Source of the DNA: Candidatus Hydrogenedentes bacterium UBA2224
GTDB lineage: Bacteria; Hydrogenedentota; Hydrogenedentia; Hydrogenedentales; SLHB01
Assembly: GCA_002348185.1 (NCBI GenBank)
Contig: DDYW01000021.1
Coordinates: 24,992 to 88,991, forward strand
Reading direction: 5' to 3'
Length of the DNA stretch: 64,000 bases
Shown: positions 1 to 8,377 of the stretch, one piece after another
How positions within the stretch are numbered: the stretch's first letter is position 1
Layout of the letters: each line of letters starts with the position of its first letter
Translations under genes and position numbers: made by a program
Notes under the pieces: generated by a model
The model's database searches: none
Told to the model about the DNA's origin: nothing
The model's input: only the letters and a program-made list of their open reading frames with translations

Positions 1-2
1 TC

Positions 3-656
3 GAGTTGCCTGACGACATTACCCCGAGCTCCCCGGACGAGGTCGGCACGGTCATCCAGATCGAGCGTTTTCTGGAGGAAACCGGCGCCTACGACGACGA
101 CACCCCGGCCTACCGCCAGAATGCGCTGGTCCGCATCGTCGACCTGGGATACGAGTGCGTGATTGGCGAAGCGTTTATCCAGGGCGGGGAACCGCCTGAC
201 GAAAAGCCGAAAAAGGGTCCCGGGCTTGGTGAGCCGCCCGATGACCAGATCCCGGCCCTTGTTGCGGAGCTGCCGCGGCTCACGCTCGATGGCAACCGGG
301 TTTTGGCCGGCGCGCCCGAGGCCTCGGCCCGGGGCGGGCTGCCGGGCGGACGCCGCACTAGCGCGTTTGCGACCACGCCGCAGTTCGCGAGCGGCGAGGC
401 CCGCGGCGGCGGTGCGCATGCGGCGTCGGGCCGCGCGGGCGCAGCGCGAAAGCCCAAAGCAGCGGATCTCACGGCGCGGCTGGTTGAGGGTATGACTCCC
501 CGGGATGTCGGCACCGTGCTGGGAGACCCCGCAAGCCACTCCACCATCGGGTCCGGCGAGCGCGAGGTCAAACGGTATACGTGGCGGCTGCCCGACGGCA
601 GCACGCTCACGTGCAGTTTTCGCGCGGACACCCTCCAGAAATGGGAGGTGGAGTAG
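3..656 (+). CDS. Partial hypothetical protein with BamE/SmpA-like C-terminus
   Basis: The reading frame is open to the left edge of the window, so the true start lies outside; 217 residues are visible before a TAG stop. The middle third is low-complexity, rich in Pro, Gly, Ala and Arg. The last 60 residues (starting near the motif LVEGMTPRDVGTVLGDP) resemble the SmpA/OmlA/BamE fold: a short helix with GMT, a conserved LGDP turn, then strands ending in a tryptophan-containing edge. In that family the domain sits in outer-membrane assembly lipoproteins or in periplasmic binding proteins, but no signal peptide can be judged here because the N-terminus is missing. Family assignment is from motif shape only; function unknown. 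Confidence 0.6.
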   Translation, partial: ELPDDITPSSPDEVGTVIQIERFLEETGAYDDDTPAYRQNALVRIVDLGYECVIGEAFIQGGEPPDEKPKKGPGLGEPPDDQIPALVAELPRLTLDGNRVLAGAPEASARGGLPGGRRTSAFATTPQFASGEARGGGAHAASGRAGAARKPKAADLTARLVEGMTPRDVGTVLGDPASHSTIGSGEREVKRYTWRLPDGSTLTCSFRADTLQKWEVE

Positions 657-792
657 ACACCGCCACTCGCCGTCGCGGAGGCTCCGCCGTAAACCCGGGC
701 CAATTCCCGTCAACTTGAACCGCCCGCCCCAAAACCGCTATTACTTAGCCCCATCATCAATCGCGCCATCCGCGGGAAGGAACGCACGTGTC

Positions 793-1869
793 ATGAAGAG
801 CATCCGGGTTGCCATCGTCGGCCAGGGACGCAGCGGCCGCGGCATCCATGCCGAATACCTCCAGCACGTCCCCAACAGATTCACCATCGCCGCCGTGGCC
901 GACCCCATCCGGGAACGCCGCGACCGCGCTGCCCGGGAGTTCGGATGCGACGCCTACAGCAGCCACAGGCCGCTCCTGAAACGCCGCGACATCGACCTGG
1001 TCATCAACGCGACGCCCAGCCACCTTCACGTGCCGTACACGCTCGAATTCCTGAATGCGGGGTTCAACGTGCTTTGCGAAAAGCCCCTGGCCGTGAAGGT
1101 CAGGGACGTGGATCGACTCATCGCCGCGCAGAAGAAGCGTGGGACGGTGTTCGCGATATTCCAGCAGTCGCGTTACGCGCCGTATTTTCAGCAGGTGCGC
1201 AAGGTCATTGCCTCGGGCGTCCTGGGCGACCTTGTGCAGGTCAATATCCAGTTCAACGGGTTCAGCCGCCGGTACGACTGGCAGACCCTCACCGCGTTCG
1301 ACGGGGGCAACCTGCTCAACACGGGTCCGCATCCCCTGGATCAGGCCCTGCAACTCTTCGGAACGGACATCATGCCCCGGGTTTTTTGCGTGATGCGCCG
1401 GGCCGTCAACTACGGCGATGCCGAGGATCACGTGCTGCTGGTACTCGAAGGGGAGGGGCGGCCCATCATCAACCTCGAGATCTCGTCGTGCTGCACGTAT
1501 CCGCCCTATACCTACAACGTCTACGGCACCCGCGGCGGCCTCCGCGGCTCCATGGGCCGGCTCGAATGGCAGTACTACCTGCCCGAAGAAGCGCCGAAGC
1601 TCCGCCTCCAGAAGCGCCCCCTCACCAACAGCGCGGGCAACCCCGTCTATTGCTCCGACACGCTGACCTGGCACAAGAGAACCTGGAAGGCGCCCAAATC
1701 AAAACAAGATCTGTTCAACGCCATTTCGCACGGGTTCTATTCGATGCTCTACAAGACCCTGACCCGGGGCGTCCCGCTCGAGATCACTCCGATGCAGGTG
1801 CGGCAGCAGATCGCCGTCATCGAGGAATGCCAGCGTCAGAACCCCCATATCTACGGAAAGAACACGTAG
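793..1869 (+). CDS. Gfo/Idh/MocA family oxidoreductase
   Basis: 358 residues. The N-terminus MKSIRVAIVGQGRSGRGIHA is a dinucleotide-binding Rossmann start with a GxGxxG-like loop, followed by ADPIRERRDRAA and the family hallmark CEKPLAV, whose lysine is part of the catalytic/NAD-binding EKP motif. The C-terminal half has the alpha/beta domain that shapes the sugar-binding site (FDGGNLLNTGPHPLDQAL, in which HPLDQ matches the substrate-side histidine motif). ATG at 793 is chosen because it opens directly on the Rossmann fold and has a GGGAAGG box 12 bases upstream. The family oxidises or isomerises sugars, inositols and related polyols with NAD(P). No signal peptide, so cytoplasmic. Substrate unknown. 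Confidence 0.92.
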   Translation: MKSIRVAIVGQGRSGRGIHAEYLQHVPNRFTIAAVADPIRERRDRAAREFGCDAYSSHRPLLKRRDIDLVINATPSHLHVPYTLEFLNAGFNVLCEKPLAVKVRDVDRLIAAQKKRGTVFAIFQQSRYAPYFQQVRKVIASGVLGDLVQVNIQFNGFSRRYDWQTLTAFDGGNLLNTGPHPLDQALQLFGTDIMPRVFCVMRRAVNYGDAEDHVLLVLEGEGRPIINLEISSCCTYPPYTYNVYGTRGGLRGSMGRLEWQYYLPEEAPKLRLQKRPLTNSAGNPVYCSDTLTWHKRTWKAPKSKQDLFNAISHGFYSMLYKTLTRGVPLEITPMQVRQQIAVIEECQRQNPHIYGKNT

Positions 1870-2151
1870 TCACCGTGTCAATGCGCCTCGGTGTGTAACT
1901 GCCGCGTCCGCTTCTCGCTTCTCACACCAAGCCACAAAGACACAAAGACACAGAGAGGCCTTCTGTCTCAATCCAGGGCGCCATTGATGATGCGTGATAT
2001 GCCGTGCGAAGGTCGCGAACAGGACGGGGTGAGTGCACACTGGGCCCCTGCTTTCGCAGGGGAGACGGGAGGGGCAGGGGGAACGGGAGAGGGGCAGGGG
2101 AGACGGGAGAGGCGCGTACCCCATAGGGCGCACCGCAAAAGACACCCCCAC
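1870..2151. repeat. Intergenic region with short dispersed-type repeats
   Basis: About 280 bases without a convincing gene. It holds a CACAAAGACACAAAGACACAG tandem near 1937-1957, a purine-rich GGGAGACGGGAGGGGCAGG stretch repeated two to three times near 2060-2108, and a CCCTGCTTTCGCAGGGG hairpin near 2045-2061. Strings of this kind are common intergenic litter in environmental genomes. Another ACACAAAGCCACAAAGCC version lies near 34204. I see no promoter that clearly belongs to a neighbour. Confidence 0.5.
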
Positions 2152-2192
2152 GGAAAACGCGCGGCGCCGGAGATCGACCCCGGCGCCGCGCG
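2152..2192 (-). terminator. Rho-independent terminator of the cysteine-rich gene
   Basis: Perfect 13-bp stem: arms at 2158-2170 and 2180-2192, nine-base loop, followed on the minus strand by TTTTCC. It lies 46 bases past the stop codon of the minus-strand gene ending at 2239. Confidence 0.85.
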
Positions 2193-2238
2193 CGCAATGT
2201 AACCTCTCGCTCTTTGTTCTTGCTGACGTTTCCCTGTG

Positions 2239-2937
2239 CTATTCCGTCAGAGTGACCGCGTCGGCCCTTGCCTGCTGGCTGAGGCTGGTGTTCTTGACCG
2301 CCTCGTCCGAGGCCTTCTTGCCGCAACCCGAGCCGCATGCGGACGCGCAACCCGAGCCCGAAGAGCAGCTGGACTCGCCCTTGCGACCGCCCTGTTTCTC
2401 GTCGGACGCCAGCGCTGCCGCTTTCGCGGCGGCCAGCGGACACGAGGCTTCGTCCACGGCGGCCTGCAGGCCGCACGCCGCACCCTCTGCCTTCGCCGCT
2501 ACGCCGCAGGCGGCCCCTTCAGCCTTGGCAGCCGCACCACACGCGCCGCCTTCAGCCTTGGCAACGGTCCCGCACGCGGCGCTCTTCGCTGCACCGCACG
2601 CGCCGCCATCAGCCTTGTCCGCCGCAGGCCCGGACTTCTGCGTGGCCGCATATTCGGCCCACACCGCCTGGCTGCGGCCCTCTTTGGTGTTCAGGTCGGC
2701 GGTTTTCGCCGCGCTCGCAGACGTGTCTTTTCCACACGCCCGTCCGCGTTCACTGTGGGCGTTCGCGGCGGTTTTGCCTTTACTACAGCCCGCCTCTGAC
2801 GATGCCTCGCACGACTTCTTGCCTGCGTCGTCGACCCCCGCGCTGAGCGCCTGCTGACCGGCCAGCCCGAAGGCAACCGCGGCGACTCCCACGATGAAAA
2901 CGACGGCAAACGGTTTCAAGAATCTCACATTTTTCAT
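2239..2937 (-). CDS. Exported cysteine-rich Ala/Gly repeat protein
   Basis: 232 residues, not assigned to a family. A basic start (MKNVRFLKPF) is followed by one hydrophobic segment (about residues 9-32) that can be an uncleaved anchor or signal peptide. The rest is hydrophilic and low-complexity, with 13 cysteines. A near-tandem repeat of about 10-11 residues, AKAEGxACGxA, occurs at least three times around residues 125-160, with degenerate copies before it (DKADGGACGAA, AKSAACG). A second cysteine cluster near residues 195-210 reads CSSGSGCASACGSGCG. Such spacing is compatible with metal binding or with disulfide-rich structure. The ATG is preceded by GGAGAG at good spacing, and a strong terminator follows, so it is a monocistronic, probably expressed gene. 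Function is unknown. Confidence 0.75.
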   Translation of the reverse strand: MKNVRFLKPFAVVFIVGVAAVAFGLAGQQALSAGVDDAGKKSCEASSEAGCSKGKTAANAHSERGRACGKDTSASAAKTADLNTKEGRSQAVWAEYAATQKSGPAADKADGGACGAAKSAACGTVAKAEGGACGAAAKAEGAACGVAAKAEGAACGLQAAVDEASCPLAAAKAAALASDEKQGGRKGESSCSSGSGCASACGSGCGKKASDEAVKNTSLSQQARADAVTLTE

Positions 2938-3123
2938 AGATTAAACTCTCCGGTTTGAGGTGCTCTCGCTTGGTATCTCTTGTACGTAAGGGAACCATTC
3001 CCGCGGAAGGTTCATTCCACCGAGCAGAGGTCCACGTCCGGAATCGAAGGAACACGGACAAACCGATGCTGTCTGATGGGTTACCCCGTCTGTCCAGGCG
3101 CGGGGCCCCCGACGGCGCCCCGC

Positions 3124-4341
3124 TTATTTCGCGGCCGCCCACTCGGCTTTCGGGGGCGCGACGTAATCGGCATAGCGGTCCGCGACCCCGGCCTGTTCGG
3201 CGTCGCCCGAGTGGATGTAGACCCGGTAGGCAAAGGTGAGCGATTCGCCGTTCTTCAGGGTGTAGTCGCCGTTCTCGGCGCCGTCGGTGAAATGGCTCAG
3301 CCCGAAGCAGTTGGCGCCCATGAGACCGTAATCGCGCACGTGCCAGCGCGAGGGGTGCCGCAGGTTGGCGGGGTTGTCGAACACGGCGACGCCGCGCACG
3401 CCCGCGCCCTCGAACGCGCCCGAGTAATCGCACCACACGGAGGGCTTGCCCCAGCACGCCTGCATGCCTTTGAGGCCGTCGGCATTGGTGATCACGCCCG
3501 CGCCGTTTTTCTCGAGGATTGCGTCATGCATCCGCAGAGACACGATGCCGCCTTCCTTGGTATCGCCGAATTTGGCTTCGCCGTACGCGGCCGTGAAGGT
3601 TACTTTCACATCGACCATCTTCATGCTTTCGGGGGTATTGTAGAAACGGTATTCGCGCGCTTCGGCGATGACCGGATTGTGGTCCTTGTCCTGCCAGGTA
3701 TTTTCGGCGGTGATCCAGCCGTAGGCGCCGCCCGAACCGCCCACTACGGCATCCGAATGCTGGTAGCCTGATCTTTCGCTCGTCTCGGCCCAGCAGTCCA
3801 TGCCGTTAATGTCGCCGTAGGCCGTCCAGAACGATTTCTGGTGCACGTGGTCTTCCGTGGCGACCTTCTCGCCCATGGGCCAGTCGCGGGTCACGCCCAC
3901 GCCGCCCTCGGACAGCACCGGCCACAGGTAAGGTTTGCGGTTGTCGTTGCTGTAGGTATAGGTCGTAAAGGGCTTTCCGGCGATTACCACGTCCAGGGCA
4001 TCGGCGTTGCCCTGTTTGACGATCTCGACCGGCGGCGCTGCGTCGGCGGATTTCAGCTTCACGACGTAATCGCGCTCTTCGCCGGGCGCGACGTTCTCGA
4101 CGACAAACACAAACTCGCCGTTGCGCACGGTGGCGGGATACTCCTTGCCGGATGCCGAGTCCACCACCACAACGCACTGGCCGTCGGCCGGTTTTGCGCC
4201 GTCGCAGGGCAAGGCCACGGGCGCCCACTGGCTCGATTGACTGCCCGCCGTCACATGAATCTGCCGGCCGTCGAGGCTCTGGGCTCCCGCCAGACCCGCC
4301 GTCAAGGCTATCGCCAACGTGCAACACAAGATCACTCGCAT
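3124..4341 (-). CDS. Secreted DUF6807 (PmoA-like) family protein
   Basis: 405 residues beginning with a signal peptide (MRVILCCTLAIALTAGLAGAQ, cleavage after AGA). The body matches the DUF6807/PF14100 family, often annotated methane oxygenase PmoA because of an old misnaming: KPYLWPVLSEGG, then DHVHQKSFWTAYGDINGMDCW (family consensus H-H-RG-W-A-G-NG-DFW), a central beta-rich region and HPSRWHVRDYGLMGANCFG near the C-terminus. The family is abundant in carbohydrate-degrading Planctomycetota, Lentisphaerota and Bacteroidota and has no proven activity that I can cite. The start at 4341 is chosen for the signal peptide; a longer frame upstream lacks one. Real methane oxygenation is not implied. 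Confidence 0.85.
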   Translation of the reverse strand: MRVILCCTLAIALTAGLAGAQSLDGRQIHVTAGSQSSQWAPVALPCDGAKPADGQCVVVVDSASGKEYPATVRNGEFVFVVENVAPGEERDYVVKLKSADAAPPVEIVKQGNADALDVVIAGKPFTTYTYSNDNRKPYLWPVLSEGGVGVTRDWPMGEKVATEDHVHQKSFWTAYGDINGMDCWAETSERSGYQHSDAVVGGSGGAYGWITAENTWQDKDHNPVIAEAREYRFYNTPESMKMVDVKVTFTAAYGEAKFGDTKEGGIVSLRMHDAILEKNGAGVITNADGLKGMQACWGKPSVWCDYSGAFEGAGVRGVAVFDNPANLRHPSRWHVRDYGLMGANCFGLSHFTDGAENGDYTLKNGESLTFAYRVYIHSGDAEQAGVADRYADYVAPPKAEWAAAK

Positions 4342-4592
4342 GGACCGTTTCCTTTCCGTCTGTCGATGTTCGGACGCCGTCCCGTGTTGGCCGGGACACG
4401 CGTTTCGCGCCGCACCACGATCGCTGTACTGTAGCAAACACCGGGGGCGCGCCGCAAAACGGGCCCGTGCCTGCTGGCCATACGCGCCAGCAACAGGGGA
4501 GGCCGCGGGAACGGCCCGCCCGGCGTGCCCAACGGCAAATTATCTTCCAGGCTTGATATTCCTTACCCTTTTATCACTATTATGATTAGCAA

Positions 4593-4622
4593 TTGACATA
4601 TTGCCACGGTGTGAAGTAAAGT
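4593..4622 (+). promoter_or_regulatory. Sigma70-type promoter for the pseudopilin operon
   Basis: TTGACA at 4593-4598 is a perfect -35 box. TAAAGT at 4617-4622 (4 of 6) is an acceptable -10 box at 18-base spacing. It sits in the divergent, locally AT-rich gap between the DUF6807 gene and the pseudopilin genes, and predicts a start of transcription near 4629. The divergent gap (4342-4741) otherwise shows nothing I can name. Confidence 0.6.
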
Positions 4623-4741
4623 AACACTCGACAGATGGGGAGATTGCTGTGCCGCACCGTGCAACGGTCCGCGTGTCGGCTTCGGACACGGCGGCGGCGG
4701 GCGGCGCAGAGCTTACACCAAGCGAAAAAGGGGACCAATCC

Positions 4742-5272
4742 GTGTTACCGACACATCGCGACCGCCCGGGCTCGCGGCCTCGCAGAAGGCGGGAAGGCTT
4801 CACGCTGGTCGAAGTACTCGTGGCCCTTGCCGTCCTCAGCGTCGCCACCTGGATCATCCTCTCCCTCTTCAGCAGCAGTCTCAAACTGGAACGGATCGCG
4901 CGCTCGACGCGCGTGGCGACCGACCTGGCCCGCGACCGGATGGCGGACATCCTCGCGCGGCCGGGCGCGTACGCCTGGCCCGCGGCCGACGCCATTACGG
5001 CTGAGACGGGGGCGCCGCTCAAACTCCTCAACGAATCCCCGCAAGAGGGCGCGTTCGCCGTGCCCGCCGTGCTGCCGGCCAGCCCGCTCGCGCGGAGTTC
5101 GGAGCAGGTCTTTTACGAGCGGTTCGGCTGGGAGGCCTTCGTTAAACAGCCTGCCGAGGGCCGCGGCTTTTACGAAGTGCTGGTCGTCGTGCGCTGGACG
5201 GAAGCGAACCGCCCCCAACAGGTCGTCCTGACCGGCAGCATTCCGGTGGCGATGACGAAGGAGGCCTCATGA
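4742..5272 (+). CDS. GspI-like minor pseudopilin
   Basis: 176 residues from GTG 4742. After a short, very basic leader comes the prepilin peptidase site and N-methylation motif REGFTLVEVLVALAVLSVA: Gly before Phe, with Glu at +5, then a hydrophobic helix. The soluble part is short and GspI-sized. GTG 4742 has AAAAAGGGG upstream and gives an 18-residue leader. An upstream GTG at 4649 also has a good GGGGAG box, but would give an unusual 49-residue leader. It is the first gene of a run of pseudopilin genes in the classical order I-J-K, then an F gene, all on the same strand with overlaps or short gaps, so it should cap a type II-secretion-like pseudopilus. Confidence 0.8.
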   Translation: MLPTHRDRPGSRPRRRREGFTLVEVLVALAVLSVATWIILSLFSSSLKLERIARSTRVATDLARDRMADILARPGAYAWPAADAITAETGAPLKLLNESPQEGAFAVPAVLPASPLARSSEQVFYERFGWEAFVKQPAEGRGFYEVLVVVRWTEANRPQQVVLTGSIPVAMTKEAS

Positions 5273-5895
5273 TGCACGCACGCACCACGCAGGGGTTCAC
5301 CCTCGTCGAACTGATCCTGGTCATTGCCATCCTCGGCATCCTGTCGACCATGGGCGTCGTGATGTTCGGGCGCATCAACAATGCCTGGACCCTCACCCGG
5401 AACCGTACCGAACTGGATGCCAAAGCGGAGTATGCCCTGGATCAGATCCGGCAGGATCTGACCGACCTGGTATCTCCCGCGCTGACCGGTGCCCCGTTGC
5501 AGGGCGCAGATGCGGCCGTACCCGATGCGGCGTTCCCCGGCGCGAACGCGGCTTCCGACACGCTGATTATCCCCATTCGGGGCGAGACCCCGTCGGGCAC
5601 CGAAACGCTGGCCGCGGCGAAATACGCCGTTCAGACCGAGGGCGGCGCCCGCGTCCTGACACGCACTCAGACGGGACTCTACGGCGAAGCCCAGGAAAAC
5701 GTGCCTCCTGCGAAGGTTGCCGAGGGCGTGGCGCAGTTTAACGTGCAGTTCCTGGGGCCGGAGGGCCAATGGCAGGATGCCTGGGAGACCGCGACGCCCC
5801 CGGCGGCGGTCCGGGTATCTCTGGTAGTGGCCAATCCTGACAGGCCGGAGCGGCAGGTGGCCCGCGAAACCGTGTTCGCCGTTCGGGCAAACTAA
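5269..5895 (+). CDS. GspJ-like minor pseudopilin
   Basis: 208 residues. Leader MMHARTTQG is followed by FTLVELILVIAILGILSTM, a canonical type IV prepilin-like cleavage site with Glu at +5. Size and place between the I- and K-like genes fit GspJ. The start overlaps the previous stop as ATGA (5269-5272), implying translational coupling. In type II secretion, J associates with I and K at the pseudopilus tip. The globular domain (residues 40-208) is too divergent for me to align beyond that, so the J call rests on length, order and the leader. Confidence 0.8.
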   Translation: MMHARTTQGFTLVELILVIAILGILSTMGVVMFGRINNAWTLTRNRTELDAKAEYALDQIRQDLTDLVSPALTGAPLQGADAAVPDAAFPGANAASDTLIIPIRGETPSGTETLAAAKYAVQTEGGARVLTRTQTGLYGEAQENVPPAKVAEGVAQFNVQFLGPEGQWQDAWETATPPAAVRVSLVVANPDRPERQVARETVFAVRAN

Positions 5896-5905
5896 GGGGT
5901 TGTCT

Positions 5906-6916
5906 ATGAACATGGCCAGACGAGAACGCAAGCAACGGGGCGCGGCCCTGATCATCGCGCTGGGGATGCTGGCGGTATTCGCCGCCCTCGGCACGGCCTA
6001 CCTCGGCTACATGGTCCTTGAACAGCAGCGCTCGCAGGAGTACCTCGCCGAAGTGCATGCGCGCCAGTTGGCCGACCGCGCGATCTGGGCCGCCGTCGGC
6101 GAGATCCAGGCGGCGCTCGCGAACGGCGAAACACCGGCGCTGGGCGCGCACGACGAACATCTTCTGCCGCAATACCGCGCGGTCATCGAGGGGACGCCCG
6201 AGGCTTGGTCGCGCCGGGACGGCTGGGTTCGGATCGCCATCGAGGACGAATCGGCCAAGCTCAACATCAATCATGCGCCGCCCCGTGTGCTGCAGGCCAT
6301 GCTGGGCGTCGACGGCGACAAGGCCCGGAGCATCCGCAGCCAGGTCCCGCGGCCCGGCGAGTCTCCCGGCCCGCAACAGCGCTGGTTCGCCAGCGTCGAC
6401 GGACTGGTCGAGCGCGGCTTCCTCACCGATGAGGCCCTCGCCCAGCGTGAACCGCGGCGCGGGGCTTGGCTTACGGCGTACTCGGTCGCCGACAACCTCG
6501 CCCCCAAAGCGTATCTGAACGTCAACACGGCGCCGAAAGAAGTTCTCGCGGCCGTGTTCAATGCGGAAGCCGCCGAGCGCATCGTTGCGGCGCGCGCCCA
6601 GGCCCCCATCGCCGATTTCGCGGGGCTGGTGCAGGCCGCCCAGGCGGAGCCGTCGACCTTCAACCTGGATATCCCGGCGGACGGAAGCGCGCCTCCCGAA
6701 CTCGCGTTTCAGTCGCGCAGCTTCCGTATTGCCTGCGAGGCGAAGGCACGAAAAGAAGGGGAGTCGCTCGCGGCGTGCCGCGTGGAGGCGGTCGTCGTGT
6801 TGTCAGATACGGGAGTCGCGAACATCACGTATTGGAAGGAAATGCCGGCCGCGCTCGCTGACGAGGAGGCGCCGGAGCCAGGTTCCGATACACAACAGGC
6901 AGTGGCGGAATCGTAA
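5906..6916 (+). CDS. GspK-like minor pseudopilin
   Basis: 336 residues. Start MNMARRERKQRGAALIIALG: a basic leader ending in Gly, then Ala-Ala-Leu and a hydrophobic helix. As is typical for GspK, the +5 glutamate is absent. The body carries the K-family signature DESAKLNIN near residue 110, and a second LNVNTAP motif near residue 205, marking the helix-hairpin-helix-like region of GspK. ATG 5906 is preferred over TTG 5900 because AAGGGG lies six bases upstream. The family role is to cap the pseudopilus tip complex with I and J. Confidence 0.85.
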   Translation: MNMARRERKQRGAALIIALGMLAVFAALGTAYLGYMVLEQQRSQEYLAEVHARQLADRAIWAAVGEIQAALANGETPALGAHDEHLLPQYRAVIEGTPEAWSRRDGWVRIAIEDESAKLNINHAPPRVLQAMLGVDGDKARSIRSQVPRPGESPGPQQRWFASVDGLVERGFLTDEALAQREPRRGAWLTAYSVADNLAPKAYLNVNTAPKEVLAAVFNAEAAERIVAARAQAPIADFAGLVQAAQAEPSTFNLDIPADGSAPPELAFQSRSFRIACEAKARKEGESLAACRVEAVVVLSDTGVANITYWKEMPAALADEEAPEPGSDTQQAVAES

Positions 6917-6947
6917 GCGCACGCGATGGAATGGAGGAACTACTACA

Positions 6948-8225
6948 ATGCCATCCAAAGCCGACAATGCTCAAGAACCGGGCCGGAAAGTAAAGCGGGT
7001 GCGGAGGGGTTCGGCCCGACAGCCGGCCAAAGCCGCCCCGAGTGACGCGGCCGAAGAAGCCCTCGAGTTGGAAGACGGCGCGCCGGCATCGAAGGCCTCC
7101 GCCCGGAGAGTCACGGCGATCCGCGACACGTCCGCGCCGCGCGGGAGCGGATTCTGGAACCTGGCATCCGTCCGGCGGCGGGACATCACGGTGTTCCTCC
7201 GCCAACTGGTGATGCTGCTGGAGGCCGGCACGCCGCTGCTGAAGTCGCTCAAGACCCTGGCGAACCGGCTTGAGGGCCGGGGCATCCGCAACATGGTGCA
7301 GGACCTCGCCGACCAGGTCGAGAACGGCAATCCGCTGTGGCAGGCCTTTGAACGGCACCCGCACGAGTATTTCGATACGGTGTTCGTCGCCCTGGTCAAG
7401 GCCAGTGAGGCGAGCGGTACGCTGGTCGACACCCTGCGCCGCCAGACCGAATACTACGAGCGCCGGGAAATGCTGCGGCGCCGCGTGAAAACCGCGCTGG
7501 TGTATCCGGCGATTCTGGTGATTCTGTGCGGCGCGGTGCTGTTCGTGATGGCCAAGTTCGTCGTGCCCGCGTTCGAGGAGATCTTCGAGGGCGCGCTGAA
7601 CGTGAGCATGCCGCCGTTCACCCTGGGGCTGATCAGCGTCATCCATTTCCTGACGTCGTGGCCGATTCTGGTGGTGTTCGCGGCCATCGTAGCGCTGATC
7701 GTTGTCTACTGGGTGTGGCAGCGGAACCCCGTGAACCGCCTGCTGGCGGACCGGATCAAGCTGCGGGTGCCGCTCCTGGGCCGGATCAGCCAGAAGTATG
7801 CGGTGGCCCAGATGACCAGCTCGCTCGCTATGATGTTGCGCAGCGGCCTTTCCATGATGGTCACGCTGGATCTGGCGCGCAGCGCCATCCACAACCAGGC
7901 CGTGGCCCAGGTGCTCCAGAAAGTGCGCAGCTCGGTGGAGCAGGGCAGCGGCATTGAAGAACCCCTGCGCGCCGAACCGAAGGTCATCCCGCCCGTGGTC
8001 ACGGATATGCTGGTCACCGGCGAGGAAGCGGGCCAATTGGATCGCGTGGCGGCCCATATCGCCGACACCTACGAGGAAGAGGTTCAGATTGACATCAGCA
8101 CGCTGACCGACCTGCTGCCGGTCATCCTGGTGGTCGTGCTGGGGATCGCGGTGCTGATGATCGTGCTGGCCTTCTTCCTGCCGCTCATTTCCAGCATCGA
8201 CCAGTTGACCTCCGCCGCTTCCTGA
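6948..8225 (+). CDS. Type II secretion system inner-membrane protein GspF/PilC
   Basis: 425 residues. A basic, Ala/Pro-rich N-terminal 75 residues precedes the two-copy T2SSF fold. Copy 1 starts at RDITVFLRQLVMLLEAGTPLLKSL and copy 2 at KYAVAQMTSSLAMMLRSGLSMM. The motif TALVYPAILVILCGAVLF marks the first membrane helix, with a second group of hydrophobic helices in the middle and a last one at the C-terminus. TGEEAGQLD is the family signature near the C-terminus. GGAGG ten bases before ATG 6948 fixes the start. It anchors the assembly ATPase in the membrane in type II secretion or type IV pilus machines. The ATPase (GspE), major pseudopilin (GspG) and secretin (GspD) are not in this window. 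Confidence 0.93.
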   Translation: MPSKADNAQEPGRKVKRVRRGSARQPAKAAPSDAAEEALELEDGAPASKASARRVTAIRDTSAPRGSGFWNLASVRRRDITVFLRQLVMLLEAGTPLLKSLKTLANRLEGRGIRNMVQDLADQVENGNPLWQAFERHPHEYFDTVFVALVKASEASGTLVDTLRRQTEYYERREMLRRRVKTALVYPAILVILCGAVLFVMAKFVVPAFEEIFEGALNVSMPPFTLGLISVIHFLTSWPILVVFAAIVALIVVYWVWQRNPVNRLLADRIKLRVPLLGRISQKYAVAQMTSSLAMMLRSGLSMMVTLDLARSAIHNQAVAQVLQKVRSSVEQGSGIEEPLRAEPKVIPPVVTDMLVTGEEAGQLDRVAAHIADTYEEEVQIDISTLTDLLPVILVVVLGIAVLMIVLAFFLPLISSIDQLTSAAS

Positions 8226-8249
8226 GGCGGTATCCGCAAGCCTGTACCG

Positions 8250-8285
8250 AGGCGGGGCCTGACAACTTGTCACGGCCCCGCCTCT
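8250..8285 (+). terminator. Strong hairpin after the pseudopilin operon
   Basis: GAGGCGGGGCC (8250-8260) pairs perfectly with GGCCCCGCCTC (8275-8285). The inner TGACAA and TTGTCA segments extend the stem to about 17 bp with one bulged base. It is placed 25 bases past the GspF stop. The downstream T-tract is poor (TGCGTTTATG), so termination rather than just RNA stabilisation is inferred. Confidence 0.6.
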
Positions 8286-8377
8286 GCGTTTATGCTTGTG
8301 GCGATTTTTGGGAGCAGGTCTCCTGACACAAGCCCGGAAGCGGCAACGCCGGGGCGCAAGAAGAGAGGTTTTTGCCA

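Noticed and set aside
3124..4341. Methane monooxygenase subunit
   Set aside because: The PmoA label of this family is a historical misnomer; the protein is soluble and secreted and has none of the PmoA membrane features.
4649..4741. GTG 4649 as the start of the first pseudopilin
   Set aside because: It has a good ribosome site but would give a 49-residue leader, far longer than usual before the prepilin cleavage site. GTG 4742 gives 18. This remains uncertain.
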